Assembly: GCF_900187875.1 (NCBI RefSeq)
Contig: NZ_FYEX01000002.1
Location: 124,001-188,000, forward strand
Length of the DNA stretch: 64,000 nucleotides
Direction of reading: 5' to 3'
Origin: Polynucleobacter victoriensis
GTDB taxonomy: Bacteria > Pseudomonadota > Gammaproteobacteria > Burkholderiales > Burkholderiaceae
Shown: piece after piece, positions 9,045 through 18,070 of the stretch
How positions within the stretch are numbered: the stretch's first letter is position 1
Layout of the letters: each line of letters begins with the position of its first letter
The notes under the pieces: generated by a model
Told to the model about the DNA's origin: nothing
The model's input: only the letters and a program-made list of their open reading frames with translations
Database searches by the model: none
Translations under genes and position numbers: made by a program

Positions 9045-9751
9045 TAAACTGCTCTGCGAACCATCAACTCTTTGATCTTACCAATTGCCTTTGTAGGGTT
9101 TAATCCTTTTGGACATACGTCTACACAGTTCATGATGGTGTGGCAACGGAATAGACGGTATGGATCTTCCAAATTGTCTAAACGCTCACCAGTAACCTGG
9201 TCACGGCTGTCAGCAATAAAACGATAAGCTTGTAATAGACCAGCAGGTCCCACAAACTTGTCTGGGTTCCACCAGAATGATGGGCAAGATGTTGAGCATG
9301 AAGCACACAAGATGCACTCATACAAACCATCTAACTCTTCACGCTCTTCAGGGCTTTGTAAACGCTCTTTCTCAGGCGGTGGAGTTTCATTCACTAGGTA
9401 TGGACGAATTGAGTGGTATTGCTTGAAGAACTGAGTCATGTCAACGATCAAGTCACGTACCACTGGCAAACCAGGTAGTGGGCGCAAAGAAATCTTCTTT
9501 GGCAATGTCAACATGTTAGTCAAGCAAGCTAAACCATTTTTACCGTTGATGTTCATCGCGTCTGAACCACAAACACCCTCACGGCAAGAACGACGGAATG
9601 ACAAAGTCTCATCCATCTTCTTAAGCTTCATTAAGGCATCCAATAGCATGCGCTCTGAACCATCCAACTCAACCTCGTATGTTTGCATGCGTGGCGCAGC
9701 ATCAACATCTGGATCGTAACGGTAGACTTCAAATATACGTGTATCGCTCAT
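9044..9751 (-). CDS. sdhB: Succinate dehydrogenase iron-sulfur subunit
   Basis: SdhB passes electrons from FAD in SdhA to quinone at the membrane anchor. All three cluster motifs are visible. The [2Fe-2S] cysteines are in CREGVCGSDAMNINGKNGLA plus the next C, the [4Fe-4S] cysteines in CILCASCSTSCP, and the [3Fe-4S] cysteines in CHTIMNCVDVCPKG. The length of 235 residues is normal. AAGGAAG lies just upstream of the ATG, 19 nt after sdhA. Confidence 0.97.
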   Translation of the reverse strand: MSDTRIFEVYRYDPDVDAAPRMQTYEVELDGSERMLLDALMKLKKMDETLSFRRSCREGVCGSDAMNINGKNGLACLTNMLTLPKKISLRPLPGLPVVRDLIVDMTQFFKQYHSIRPYLVNETPPPEKERLQSPEEREELDGLYECILCASCSTSCPSFWWNPDKFVGPAGLLQAYRFIADSRDQVTGERLDNLEDPYRLFRCHTIMNCVDVCPKGLNPTKAIGKIKELMVRRAV

Positions 9752-9770
9752 TTTTCTTCCTTAATAACTC

Positions 9771-11549
9771 TTAGAAGGTACGAACCTTAGGTGGAACGGA
9801 TTCAACTGTTAGCGGAGTCAATTTGACTGGCTTGTAGTCGAGCTTATTACCTTCGCTGTACCAGAGAGTGTGCTTCATCCAGTTAACGTCATCGCGCTCT
9901 GGATGATCGTCATGAGCATGAGCACCACGGCTCTCTTTACGAGCAGCAGCAGAAACAATCGTTGCGTTAGCAGCCTCAATTAAGTTTTCCAACTCTAGCG
10001 CTTCAATACGTGCTGTATTGAATACTTTAGATTTGTCTTTGAGGTGAATGTTCTTCGCACGTGAAGTCAATTCATTGATCTTTGTAACGCCACCGTCCAA
10101 CAACTCTTGTGTACGGAATACGCCGCAATGTTTTTGCATTGTGCTGCGAATATCGTTAGCAACGTCTTGTGTGTATTCACCAGAAGTTGAGCTATCCAAT
10201 TTAGCCAAACGAGCTCTTGAGAAATCAGCTGCATTTTCTGGCAATGGCTTGTGCTCTTTTTGCTTCAACGCTGTTGAAACAACGTGGTTACCAGCAGCAC
10301 GACCAAACACCAACAAGTCTAACAATGAGTTAGTACCTAGGCGGTTAGCACCGTGTACTGATACGCATGAGCACTCACCCATTGCGTAGAAACCATTGAT
10401 AACTTCATTTGGATTGCCGTTCTTAGGCGCAACAACCTGACCATGAATATTCGTTGGAATACCACCCATCTGATAGTGAATAGTTGGTACAACTGGAATT
10501 GGCTCCTTGGTCACGTCAACGTTCGCAAAGTTAATACCGATCTCATAAACAGATGGCAAACGCTTGTGAATTGTTTCAGCACCGATGTGTGTCAAATCAA
10601 GAACAACGTAGTCACCGTTAGGGCCGCAACCGCGACCTTCTTTGATCTCTTGGTCCATTGAGCGTGAAACGAAGTCACGTGGTGCCAAGTCTTTCAAAGT
10701 TGGAGCATAACGCTCCATGAAACGTTCACCGTTCTTGTTACGCAAAATACCACCCTCACCGCGGCAACCCTCTGTCAAGAGAACGCCAGCACCAGCTACG
10801 CCAGTTGGGTGGAATTGCCAGAATTCCATATCTTCCAAAGGAACACCTGCACGAGCAGCCATACCCATACCGTCACCAGTATTAATGAAAGCGTTAGTAG
10901 AAGCTTGCCAAATACGGCCAGCACCACCAGTTGCAAACATCACGCACTTCGCTTCAAGAATGTGAAGTTCGCCTGTTTCCATTTCTAATGCAGTTACACC
11001 AACTACGTCACCTTCTGCATCACGGATGATGTCTAACGCCATCCACTCAACAAAGAAGTGTGTTTTAGCGCGAACGTTGCGTTGGTAAAGTGTGTGCAAC
11101 AAAGCATGACCAGTACGGTCAGCAGCAGCACAGGCACGTTGAACAGCTTTTTCACCGTAGTTAGCTGTGTGACCACCGAACGGACGCTGATAAATCGTGC
11201 CATCAGGGTTACGGTCAAACGGCATACCAAAGTGCTCTAACTCATAAACAACTTTTGGAGCTTCACGACACATGAATTCGATCGCATCTTGGTCACCTAA
11301 CCAGTCAGAACCTTTTACTGTGTCAAAGAAGTGATAGTGCCAGTTGTCATCACTCATGTTGCCCAAAGATGCGCCGATACCACCTTGCGCAGCAACTGTG
11401 TGTGAACGTGTTGGGAAAACCTTTGATAAAACGGCTACATTTAAACCAGCCTCAGCTAATTGCAATGATGCGCGCATACCGGCACCGCCGGCACCAACGA
11501 TAACAACGTCAAAACGGCGACGAGGTACTGCTGTCTTAATGGCAGTCAT
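9771..11549 (-). CDS. sdhA: Succinate dehydrogenase flavoprotein subunit
   Basis: SdhA oxidises succinate to fumarate. The 592-residue protein has the dinucleotide-binding GAGGAGMRASLQL at about residue 18. Next is SHTVAAQGGIGASLG, with the histidine that binds FAD covalently. It also has HPTGVAGAGVLLTEGCRGEGG with active-site residues, and GANRLGTNSLLDLLVFGRAAG. The C-terminal half has the usual helical domain and the ending PPKVRTF. It is separated from sdhD by only 3 nt. Confidence 0.97.
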   Translation of the reverse strand: MTAIKTAVPRRRFDVVIVGAGGAGMRASLQLAEAGLNVAVLSKVFPTRSHTVAAQGGIGASLGNMSDDNWHYHFFDTVKGSDWLGDQDAIEFMCREAPKVVYELEHFGMPFDRNPDGTIYQRPFGGHTANYGEKAVQRACAAADRTGHALLHTLYQRNVRAKTHFFVEWMALDIIRDAEGDVVGVTALEMETGELHILEAKCVMFATGGAGRIWQASTNAFINTGDGMGMAARAGVPLEDMEFWQFHPTGVAGAGVLLTEGCRGEGGILRNKNGERFMERYAPTLKDLAPRDFVSRSMDQEIKEGRGCGPNGDYVVLDLTHIGAETIHKRLPSVYEIGINFANVDVTKEPIPVVPTIHYQMGGIPTNIHGQVVAPKNGNPNEVINGFYAMGECSCVSVHGANRLGTNSLLDLLVFGRAAGNHVVSTALKQKEHKPLPENAADFSRARLAKLDSSTSGEYTQDVANDIRSTMQKHCGVFRTQELLDGGVTKINELTSRAKNIHLKDKSKVFNTARIEALELENLIEAANATIVSAAARKESRGAHAHDDHPERDDVNWMKHTLWYSEGNKLDYKPVKLTPLTVESVPPKVRTF

Positions 11550-11552
11550 TCG

Positions 11553-11915
11553 TTATACCCTCCAAAGGATTTGAGCGGTATAGCCAAGACATGCAATCAG
11601 CCATAACGCGGTTAATACGTGTAATGTCAAACGGATACCTACTGGCTTGATGTAATCCATCCAGATATCACGAATACCAATCCAAGCGTGGTAGAGCAAG
11701 CTCAAAATCGCCAAGAAAGTGATCAACTTCATGATTTGGTTTGCAAACAAACCAGACCATGCTTCATAAGTTGCATCACCTAATAGGAATGCCACCAACA
11801 AGATCAAAGTGAAAACGATCATGATCACAGCAGTAATACGCTGTAACAACCAATCTTTAAGACCGTAATGAGCACCTACAACTAAGCGCTTTGGTCCAAC
11901 ATTGTTATTAGCCAT
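11553..11915 (-). CDS. sdhD: Succinate dehydrogenase membrane anchor subunit
   Basis: SdhD is the second membrane anchor, helping to bind quinone and heme b. The 120-residue protein has three hydrophobic spans, at roughly residues 25-45, 60-80 and 95-118. The segment SLLYHAWIGIRDIWMDYI carries the conserved histidine and the arginine-aspartate pattern of the family. It lies between sdhC (9 nt upstream) and sdhA (3 nt downstream). Confidence 0.93.
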   Translation of the reverse strand: MANNNVGPKRLVVGAHYGLKDWLLQRITAVIMIVFTLILLVAFLLGDATYEAWSGLFANQIMKLITFLAILSLLYHAWIGIRDIWMDYIKPVGIRLTLHVLTALWLIACLGYTAQILWRV

Positions 11916-11924
11916 GGCTACTCC

Positions 11925-12311
11925 TTAAAACAAACCGAATAGCTTGGCTGCACAGACTGCTGCCAAACTTAAGCTGATCACTAAAACAGACACGGCTGAT
12001 TTAGCTGAAGATGCCTTATCAATACCCTTGTGCAAATCAAGCATCAAGAAACGGATACCAGCACAGAAGTGGTGCAAATAAGCCCAAATTAAAGCCAAGA
12101 TGATTAGCTTGATGATTGGATTTGCCAAAACAGCCTTAAATGTCTCAAAGCTGATTTCAGAAGTGATGCTTTTATCCAATAAATACAACACGAATGGAAT
12201 CAAAACGAACATCAAAAGACCGCTTACACGGTGCAAAATTGATACCTTACCGGCCCAAGGCAAACGGTATTTCATCAAATCAAAAACATGAATATTTCTA
12301 AATTCTGGCAT
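11925..12311 (-). CDS. sdhC: Succinate dehydrogenase cytochrome b556 subunit
   Basis: SdhC is the first membrane anchor and provides a heme ligand. The 128-residue protein shows the family signature ILHRVSGLLMF around residues 25-35 and a histidine-rich HHFCAGIRFLMLDLHKG near residue 80, which contains the candidate heme ligand. Three membrane spans are evident. It is the first gene of sdhCDABE. A 142-nt gap separates it from the gntR stop codon and should hold the sdh promoter. Confidence 0.94.
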   Translation of the reverse strand: MPEFRNIHVFDLMKYRLPWAGKVSILHRVSGLLMFVLIPFVLYLLDKSITSEISFETFKAVLANPIIKLIILALIWAYLHHFCAGIRFLMLDLHKGIDKASSAKSAVSVLVISLSLAAVCAAKLFGLF

Positions 12312-12453
12312 TTATGACCTCACTTGTATTTTTGCTGTACTGCAAAACCTTTCGATTTTATCGCTTAATTAACTTTCGTAAGTCTGACTTTTTAAAAAAA
12401 ATTTCTTGTAATACATATAAATGCCTAAAACTTAAGCATTTACTTAGACATTT
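12312..12453 (-). promoter_or_regulatory. sdhC upstream region with small palindromes
   Basis: This 142-nt gap between gntR and sdhC is AT-rich. It holds a short palindrome AAGTC-T-GACTT (12380-12390). It also holds an inverted repeat TAAATGC...GCATTTA (12417-12442 area), which could form a weak hairpin after gntR. The AAGTC/GACTT half-sites resemble the GTCT/AGAC half-sites upstream of gntR and mdh, so the GntR regulator might bind here too. That is inference. Confidence 0.35.
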
Positions 12454-13188
12454 TTAATTCAGTTCATTCAAATAGTGGTGCGTAGAAGTCAAGTAAACAG
12501 CCTTACGCACCTCAACAGGGCGCTCTCCGTAGGTGAAAGAGACCCGCTCTACCGCCAAAAGAGGTGTGCCTATCTCAATACCTAGATGCTTGGCTGAAAG
12601 CTCGTCCGCAGCCACTGCCCTCAAACGCTCAGTGGCTCTAACCATGTGGGTTGCAAACTCAGTCTCAAAAAGTGCATACATCGGACCGCGCCAATCAACT
12701 AAACGTTCTGTTGTAAGGCCCTTAAACGTGGTGCCTGGCAACCAAATTTCTTCGTAAACCGTTGCTTCTTCAGAGAAAAATAGAATACGCTCGATCTGAA
12801 CCACGGCATCCCCCGCTTTGAGATCCAATAGCTTGGCAATCTCAGCAGGAGCGCGCAAGCGCTTGCAGTCCAAAATCTTGCTTTTAGGGTAATGTGGTTC
12901 ACCGTTATCGGGCACCAATCTCAAAAACCGGAAATGAACCCGATCTTCATGGTGCGTCGCCACAAATGTGCCCTTGCCTTGGCGTCTTACGAGTAAATTT
13001 TCGCTGGCCAACTCATCAATCGCCTTGCGAACCGTGCCCTGACTGACTTTAAAGCGTGCCGCTAGGTCGTTTTCGCTAGGAATAGCCTCGCCTGGTTTCC
13101 ACTCACCAGCTTGCAAACTGCCCAAAATCAGTGCTTTGATCTGCTGATAAAGTGGGCTAAAGGTGGCGATTGTTTCGGTCATGACCAT
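12454..13188 (-). CDS. GntR-family regulator with UTRA domain
   Basis: This 244-residue transcription factor has an N-terminal winged helix (about residues 10-75, with NDLAARFKVSQGTVRKAIDEL as the helix-turn-helix). A C-terminal UTRA ligand-binding domain of the HutC/FadR-like class follows (about residues 95-235). It lies directly upstream of sdhC on the same strand and is divergent from mdh. A role in controlling TCA-cycle genes is therefore plausible, but its ligand cannot be read from the sequence. Two ATGs, at 13188 and 13182, compete as starts. Two palindromes in the divergent region are candidate operators. Confidence 0.9.
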   Translation of the reverse strand: MVMTETIATFSPLYQQIKALILGSLQAGEWKPGEAIPSENDLAARFKVSQGTVRKAIDELASENLLVRRQGKGTFVATHHEDRVHFRFLRLVPDNGEPHYPKSKILDCKRLRAPAEIAKLLDLKAGDAVVQIERILFFSEEATVYEEIWLPGTTFKGLTTERLVDWRGPMYALFETEFATHMVRATERLRAVAADELSAKHLGIEIGTPLLAVERVSFTYGERPVEVRKAVYLTSTHHYLNELN

Positions 13189-13213
13189 TATTTCATCACA
13201 AGCAAGGGGTTTT

Positions 13214-13242
13214 AGTCTAGAGACTTATGTCTTATATAAGAC
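13214..13242. promoter_or_regulatory. Candidate GntR operator between gntR and mdh
   Basis: Two palindromes lie in the 156-bp divergent region. One is AGTCT-AG-AGACT (13214-13225). The other is the perfect 14-mer GTCTTATATAAGAC (13229-13242). They share GTCT/AGAC half-sites. The spacing from the gntR start (26-54 nt) would suit autorepression. Binding by the neighbouring GntR protein is inferred, not shown. Confidence 0.45.
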
Positions 13243-13344
13243 TATTTGACAGAAATAGTGCTAAAGACCTAAACTTTGTAGGATTTGCGTCAGGAGAATG
13301 GCGCAAGATACCCTTTTCATTTACTTTAAGCTCGGAGCAAACAC

Positions 13345-14331
13345 ATGGCAAAAGCCCCATTGCGTGTCGCCGTTACAGGCGCAGCCGGTCAAATCGGTTA
13401 TTCACTACTATTCCGCATCGCTAATGGCGATATGTTGGGTAAAGATCAACCAGTGATTTTGCAATTATTGGAAATCCCTGACGAAAGAGCTCAAAAAGCT
13501 TTGACAGGCGTGATGATGGAGATTGACGATTGCGCATTCCCATTGTTGGCAGGCATGACAGCTCATAGCGACCCAATGACAGCGTTCAAAGATATTGACT
13601 ACGCAGTTCTAGTAGGTGCACGTCCACGTGGCCCAGGTATGGAGCGTAAAGACTTATTGTCAGCAAACGCACAAATCTTCACAGCTCAAGGTAAAGCATT
13701 AAATGCAGTAGCTAAGCGCACTGTTAAGACATTGGTAGTTGGTAACCCAGCTAATACAAATGCTTATATCGCTATGAAGTCAGCTCCAGATCTACCAGCT
13801 AAGAACTTCACTGCTATGTTACGTCTTGACCACAACCGTGCTTTGTCACAGTTGGCAGCTAAGACTGGTAAAGCAGTTGCAGATATCGAGAAACTAGTTG
13901 TTTGGGGTAACCACAGCCCAACAATGTACCCTGACTACCGCTTTGCAACTATCGGCGGTCAATCAGTTAAGAGCATGATCAACGACGAAGAGTGGAACAA
14001 GAACACATTCTTGCCAACAGTTGGTAAGCGTGGTGCAGCAATTATTGATGCACGTGGTTTATCTTCTGCTGCTTCTGCTGCGAACGCTGCTATCGACCAC
14101 ATCCATGACTGGCACTGTGGCACAAACGGCAAGTGGGTAACAATGGGTATTCCATCTGACGGTTCATACGACATTCCTAAAGAAGTGATGTATGGCTTCC
14201 CAGTTACTTGCGAAAACGGCGAGTACAAGATTGTTCAAGGTTTAGAAATCGATGCGTTCTCACGTGAACGTATGAATTTCACATTGAACGAATTGACTGA
14301 AGAGCAAGACGGCGTAAAACACTTGCTCTAA
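13345..14331 (+). CDS. mdh: Malate dehydrogenase
   Basis: Mdh interconverts malate and oxaloacetate with NAD+. The 328-residue protein has the NAD-binding GAAGQIGYSLLFRIA at residues 10-24. It carries substrate arginines in GARPRGPGMERKDLL, the catalytic pair in MLRLDHNRAL, and the proton-relay histidine in VVWGNHSPTMYPD. This is the MDH type with high similarity to cytosolic and thermophile enzymes, as usual for Burkholderiales. GGAG lies 8 nt before the ATG. The adjacent CitE-like gene begins 15 nt after its stop codon. Confidence 0.97.
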   Translation: MAKAPLRVAVTGAAGQIGYSLLFRIANGDMLGKDQPVILQLLEIPDERAQKALTGVMMEIDDCAFPLLAGMTAHSDPMTAFKDIDYAVLVGARPRGPGMERKDLLSANAQIFTAQGKALNAVAKRTVKTLVVGNPANTNAYIAMKSAPDLPAKNFTAMLRLDHNRALSQLAAKTGKAVADIEKLVVWGNHSPTMYPDYRFATIGGQSVKSMINDEEWNKNTFLPTVGKRGAAIIDARGLSSAASAANAAIDHIHDWHCGTNGKWVTMGIPSDGSYDIPKEVMYGFPVTCENGEYKIVQGLEIDAFSRERMNFTLNELTEEQDGVKHLL

Positions 14332-14346
14332 GCAAGCACGCTTTTA

Positions 14347-15318
14347 ATGCAACCTAGTCAAGTGTTGTTCCAAGGTGAGGCCCTTCCGAGGGCCTTACCT
14401 GTTTGTGATCACTACGCAGGCACAGAAGTGCGCATGCGTAAGGCCCTAAGTTTGCAGGCAGAACTAGGTCCAGTCTTTGACATTACCTTCGACTGCGAAG
14501 ATGGTGCGCCAGTTGGCAAAGAAGCAGAGCACGCACAACTAGTCGTCGACATCCTCTTAAGCCCTGAGAATCAATTTAACCGCGTCGGTGTTCGGATCCA
14601 TGATCCAAGTCACTCATGTTGGAAATCTGATGTAGCCACATTGGTGGGTAAAGCAGGTCAAAAAATAGCATTTGTGATGATTCCAAAAGTGGAGTCAGCT
14701 AAGCAAACACAAACAGTGATTGATGAGATCAATCGCGTTACTAAAGCAGCCGGTATTGATCGAGAAATTCCAGTTCAAGCCTTGATTGAAACTCATGGTG
14801 CGCTACATGATGTGTACGCCATAGCTGCCCTACCTCAAATTGAATCACTGAGTTTTGGCCTAATGGATTTTGTTTCAGCTCATCATGGTGCCATCCCAGG
14901 TGATGCTATGGATCGCGGTCAGTTTGATCATCCATTAATTGCTCGCGCCATGTTAGAAATTTCAGCAGCCTGTCATGCACACGGCAAAGTTGCGTCACAT
15001 AATGTGTGTACGAATATCAATGATGTATCAATCATTGAATCTGACACTTTGCGAGCAAAGAATGAATTTGCCTATACACGCAAGTGGAGTATTCACCCCA
15101 ATCAAATTCCGGTGATTGTGAAAGCCTTATCACCTACAGCCACCGATGTTGAAATTGCCGCAGCTATTTTGTTAGCAGCCCAAGAAGCTAACTGGGGCCC
15201 TATCCAGCATGCTGGCAAACTTCATGACAGAGCTAGCTACAGATACTTTTGGACAGTATTACAAAAAGCTCACTTGTCTGGTCAAACGATTCCGCCAGCA
15301 GCATTAAAGTTACTTTAA
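14347..15318 (+). CDS. CitE-like HpcH/HpaI-family lyase
   Basis: This 323-residue TIM-barrel protein belongs to the HpcH/HpaI aldolase / CitE-like family, which includes malyl-CoA lyases and thioesterases and citramalyl-CoA lyase. It has the metal-ligand segments FDITFDCEDGAPVGKE near residue 50 and FVMIPKVESA. Further on it has QALIETHGAL and SLSFGLMDFVSAHHGA, and it ends with a KWSIHPNQIPVI segment typical of the family. It directly follows mdh and is probably co-transcribed. The precise acyl-CoA substrate is not determinable. A weak ribosome-binding site leaves the exact start slightly open. Confidence 0.85.
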   Translation: MQPSQVLFQGEALPRALPVCDHYAGTEVRMRKALSLQAELGPVFDITFDCEDGAPVGKEAEHAQLVVDILLSPENQFNRVGVRIHDPSHSCWKSDVATLVGKAGQKIAFVMIPKVESAKQTQTVIDEINRVTKAAGIDREIPVQALIETHGALHDVYAIAALPQIESLSFGLMDFVSAHHGAIPGDAMDRGQFDHPLIARAMLEISAACHAHGKVASHNVCTNINDVSIIESDTLRAKNEFAYTRKWSIHPNQIPVIVKALSPTATDVEIAAAILLAAQEANWGPIQHAGKLHDRASYRYFWTVLQKAHLSGQTIPPAALKLL

Positions 15319-15404
15319 TAACTTTAACTACTTTAATTTTCTAGCTTAAAAATATATTCGTGAGTAGATAAGCGATTGCTCTATCTTTTGCTTAGAATGT
15401 ACCT

Positions 15405-16616
15405 ATGTCTAGTTACAGACCCAAAAACTCCTCACGTATCTCCCCTGAATCTGAACGCCTTGTTGCAGATGCGCTATCACTCGCAGCCTCTGGCAGTCGA
15501 GTGGAAGATATTTTTTGGGAAGGACGACTCATGGAGCGCCTTTTGCGTCTGCTACATGCACAAAATCAAAACGCTATTGAGAGCGCTCTTGATCAAACTC
15601 TCAAAATTAATCCCATCGCTTTTGATTGCCTAGCTGAAAATGCAGAGACACTTGCTGAATCGCTAACACTCGAACACGCAGGTGAACATTGGGATGCTGT
15701 ATTGATTGCTATTCCAATCATTGCTAGAACTCGCTATAGCATTCCATCTGGCAAATTAAGTGCAGAATCCATTAGCGCTACCGGTAATTTATTGCACGAA
15801 CAAATCGTTGCGCAAAATGCCCGTATTGCATTAGTTCCATGGCTCTATAGCATTGATCAAATGCCCCACTCACACTGCCAAACAAGATTGTTACTCGAGA
15901 AACTAGCCAGCGCAGCAGTTAATGGTGGAAAGATTAAGTTAGAACTTCGGGATATGCCAGAAACAATTCCTGTGCTGGCTGACCCAAGATATATCGTCGG
16001 AGTGGTTGCCGCCCCTTCCTCTGGTCCTCTATTTAGATGGCAAGAAGAAGCTCCTCGCAGACAGGAACGCTCTATTTGTTTGCAGAACTGGCAACATGGA
16101 CTTAAAGACACCATCGCCGCCATCATGCCCGGCTGCGAATTCGAACTATCTTTGCCTGAAGCCTACTTCACCAATTGCCGCGAAGCTGATCGCAAGATTA
16201 GACCTCTGAGCATCTTGGCTGCTGTTAATTATTTAGAATCTCTTTTGAATGTTGCTCCAGCAGGACTATCTTGTGTGATTGCAGGATTTGGAGAAGAACA
16301 ATGCGATGAATATCGTATTTCTTTTGCATTAAAAGGTTCTAAAGAATTAATTTATGGCGTGATCTGGCCTTTATACGATCGTGAGTCAGTTGCGAATGAC
16401 GCTATTAATGACATCTCGATTGAAGACAGCCCTATTCGAGAAATCTACGACACAATCAAAGCTGCTGGGATTGAAGATCAGTTCAGACACGCCGATCTAT
16501 ATAAACCTGAGATGTGCGAGGATTGTGGCGCACCGATGTTTGTTGATAGAGCCGGTGAAATTGTTCACGCTGAGATGCCTGACGACACCCCAAGTCAACA
16601 ACCGCTGTTTCACTGA
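15405..16616 (+). CDS. DUF2863-family conserved protein
   Basis: This is a 403-residue soluble protein that I recognise as the Burkholderiales-restricted DUF2863 family; its function is unknown. The N-terminal quarter is alpha-helical, with a GSRVEDIFWEGRL segment. Near the C-terminus a CEDCGAPMFVD motif (a Cys-x2-Cys pair) may bind metal with other cysteines. There is no signal peptide or membrane span. Its last 7 nt overlap the convergent SOUL-family gene. It stands about 85 nt downstream of the CitE-like gene, with no strong ribosome-binding site. Confidence 0.75.
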   Translation: MSSYRPKNSSRISPESERLVADALSLAASGSRVEDIFWEGRLMERLLRLLHAQNQNAIESALDQTLKINPIAFDCLAENAETLAESLTLEHAGEHWDAVLIAIPIIARTRYSIPSGKLSAESISATGNLLHEQIVAQNARIALVPWLYSIDQMPHSHCQTRLLLEKLASAAVNGGKIKLELRDMPETIPVLADPRYIVGVVAAPSSGPLFRWQEEAPRRQERSICLQNWQHGLKDTIAAIMPGCEFELSLPEAYFTNCREADRKIRPLSILAAVNYLESLLNVAPAGLSCVIAGFGEEQCDEYRISFALKGSKELIYGVIWPLYDRESVANDAINDISIEDSPIREIYDTIKAAGIEDQFRHADLYKPEMCEDCGAPMFVDRAGEIVHAEMPDDTPSQQPLFH

Positions 16617-17269
16617 CTTTTAGACTCTACTCGCAACCAAATCTCGTTGCGTCTAAAGAATGGCAATGTCCATGGTGGGTTGTAACGTGATAACTGCACT
16701 GCGCCTTGCGCAGTCAATGTTTGTTGTTTAAGCCATGCCTCTAATCTTTTAGTTTGCGCCTGCATCTTTTCTTCATCAACAAAACCACTGAATCTAACTA
16801 CCGCAAGATCATGAGACTTGATCTCACGAATCACAATGTTTTTGTTTTTAGGCTTAGGCAAAGTCTCCAAAGAGTATTTAGATGGCATTACAAACGATAA
16901 CTTCCATGTTGCCTGCTGATTACCACCTTGGCTTTCTACAGTTACAGGAGCCGTCATAGCAATCTTGGATGACAAATCTGACTCCACTGTTACTGGGGCA
17001 GTCATCTCAATTTTTTCAGCCTGTTTCTTAAGAGGATCTTCATTGTTACCAAAGATGTAATCAGCCACCTGCCTAAAGCCACGATTTGATGCCTCACTCA
17101 AATCTCCAGTAACAACAACCTCAGCAATGATCATCGACTCATAGCGACGCAACTCAAAATCACCGTCTTTAATGACCACTTGATACTTGGGTTCTTCAAT
17201 AGCCATTGCATTACCAATCTGTATAAAAGCCAATACAAATCCAAAGAGGATGTGAGCAATATTTTTCAT
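16610..17269 (-). CDS. SOUL-family heme-binding-like protein, exported
   Basis: The 219-residue protein has an N-terminal signal-like segment ending near GNAMA. A SOUL/HBP domain follows, with EPKYQVVIKDGDFELRRYE at its start, repeated MTAPVTVES blocks and FVMPSKYSLETLP. SOUL proteins bind heme or tetrapyrroles in some organisms; the bacterial periplasmic members are poorly characterised. It lies 8 nt downstream of yaaA on the same strand, so the two may be co-transcribed. Confidence 0.85.
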   Translation of the reverse strand: MKNIAHILFGFVLAFIQIGNAMAIEEPKYQVVIKDGDFELRRYESMIIAEVVVTGDLSEASNRGFRQVADYIFGNNEDPLKKQAEKIEMTAPVTVESDLSSKIAMTAPVTVESQGGNQQATWKLSFVMPSKYSLETLPKPKNKNIVIREIKSHDLAVVRFSGFVDEEKMQAQTKRLEAWLKQQTLTAQGAVQLSRYNPPWTLPFFRRNEIWLRVESKSQ

Positions 17270-17277
17270 TGATACTT

Positions 17278-18051
17278 TTATTGTTCTTTTCTTCTAAAGA
17301 CTGGCTTGGTCTCAGTGCTTTCTTTAGGAGCGTACTGATAACCTTCTGAATCAAAATCCTTCAGATCCGCCGCTTTTTCAATTTTGTTATCAATGATGAA
17401 ACGCGTCATCAAACCTCTTGCGCGCTTGGCATAAAAAGAAATGATTTTGTATTTGCCAGCTTTCTCATCCTGGAAAACTGGGGCTATCACCGGATAACCT
17501 AACTGGTCGACTTTCACAGACTTAAAGTACTCGTCAGAAGCCAAGTTGATTAATAACTTCGATTTTTGCTGGTCCAAGTCTTTTTTAAGCGCATTGGTGA
17601 TTTTGTCACCCCAAAATGCATAGAGGTCTTTACCCACCGTATTTTTAAAAGCCGTACCCATCTCTAGGCGATAGGGCTGCATTAAATCTAAAGGCTTTAA
17701 AACACCATACAAACCAGATAAGACTCTGACATGGTCTTGCGCATAATCCAATGCCTTTGGTTTTAGGGATGGCGCATCCAAACCCTCGTAAACATCACCG
17801 TTAAAAGCCAAGATTGCCTGCTTACTATTTTTGCTTGTAAATGTTTTAGACCAATCGCCAAAACGAGCCACATTCAAAGCTGCCAACTTATCAGATAGAT
17901 CCATTAACTCTGCAACTTCTTGCAAAGATAGTTTTTTTAAATCTTTGATTAATTTGGCCGACTCATCGATAAAAATAGGTAAAGTATGCTTATCCGTGCT
18001 TGGTGGCGTTTCGTAATCCAAACTCTTTGCGGGCGAAAGTACTATCAACAT
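17278..18051 (-). CDS. yaaA: Peroxide stress protein YaaA
   Basis: YaaA (DUF328/UPF0246) limits intracellular free iron and DNA damage during hydrogen peroxide stress in E. coli and binds DNA. The canonical start MLIVLSPAKSLDYETPP is at 18051, giving 257 residues. The family segments FNGDVYEGLDA, VRVLSGLYGVLKPLDLMQPYRLEMG and LINLASDEYFKSV are all present. The frame is open further upstream, but that part would overlap the divergent aminotransferase and carries no family similarity. Only 19 nt separate the two divergent start codons. Confidence 0.93.
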   Translation of the reverse strand: MLIVLSPAKSLDYETPPSTDKHTLPIFIDESAKLIKDLKKLSLQEVAELMDLSDKLAALNVARFGDWSKTFTSKNSKQAILAFNGDVYEGLDAPSLKPKALDYAQDHVRVLSGLYGVLKPLDLMQPYRLEMGTAFKNTVGKDLYAFWGDKITNALKKDLDQQKSKLLINLASDEYFKSVKVDQLGYPVIAPVFQDEKAGKYKIISFYAKRARGLMTRFIIDNKIEKAADLKDFDSEGYQYAPKESTETKPVFRRKEQ

Positions 18052-18070
18052 GGCAGAATGATTAAAAATA

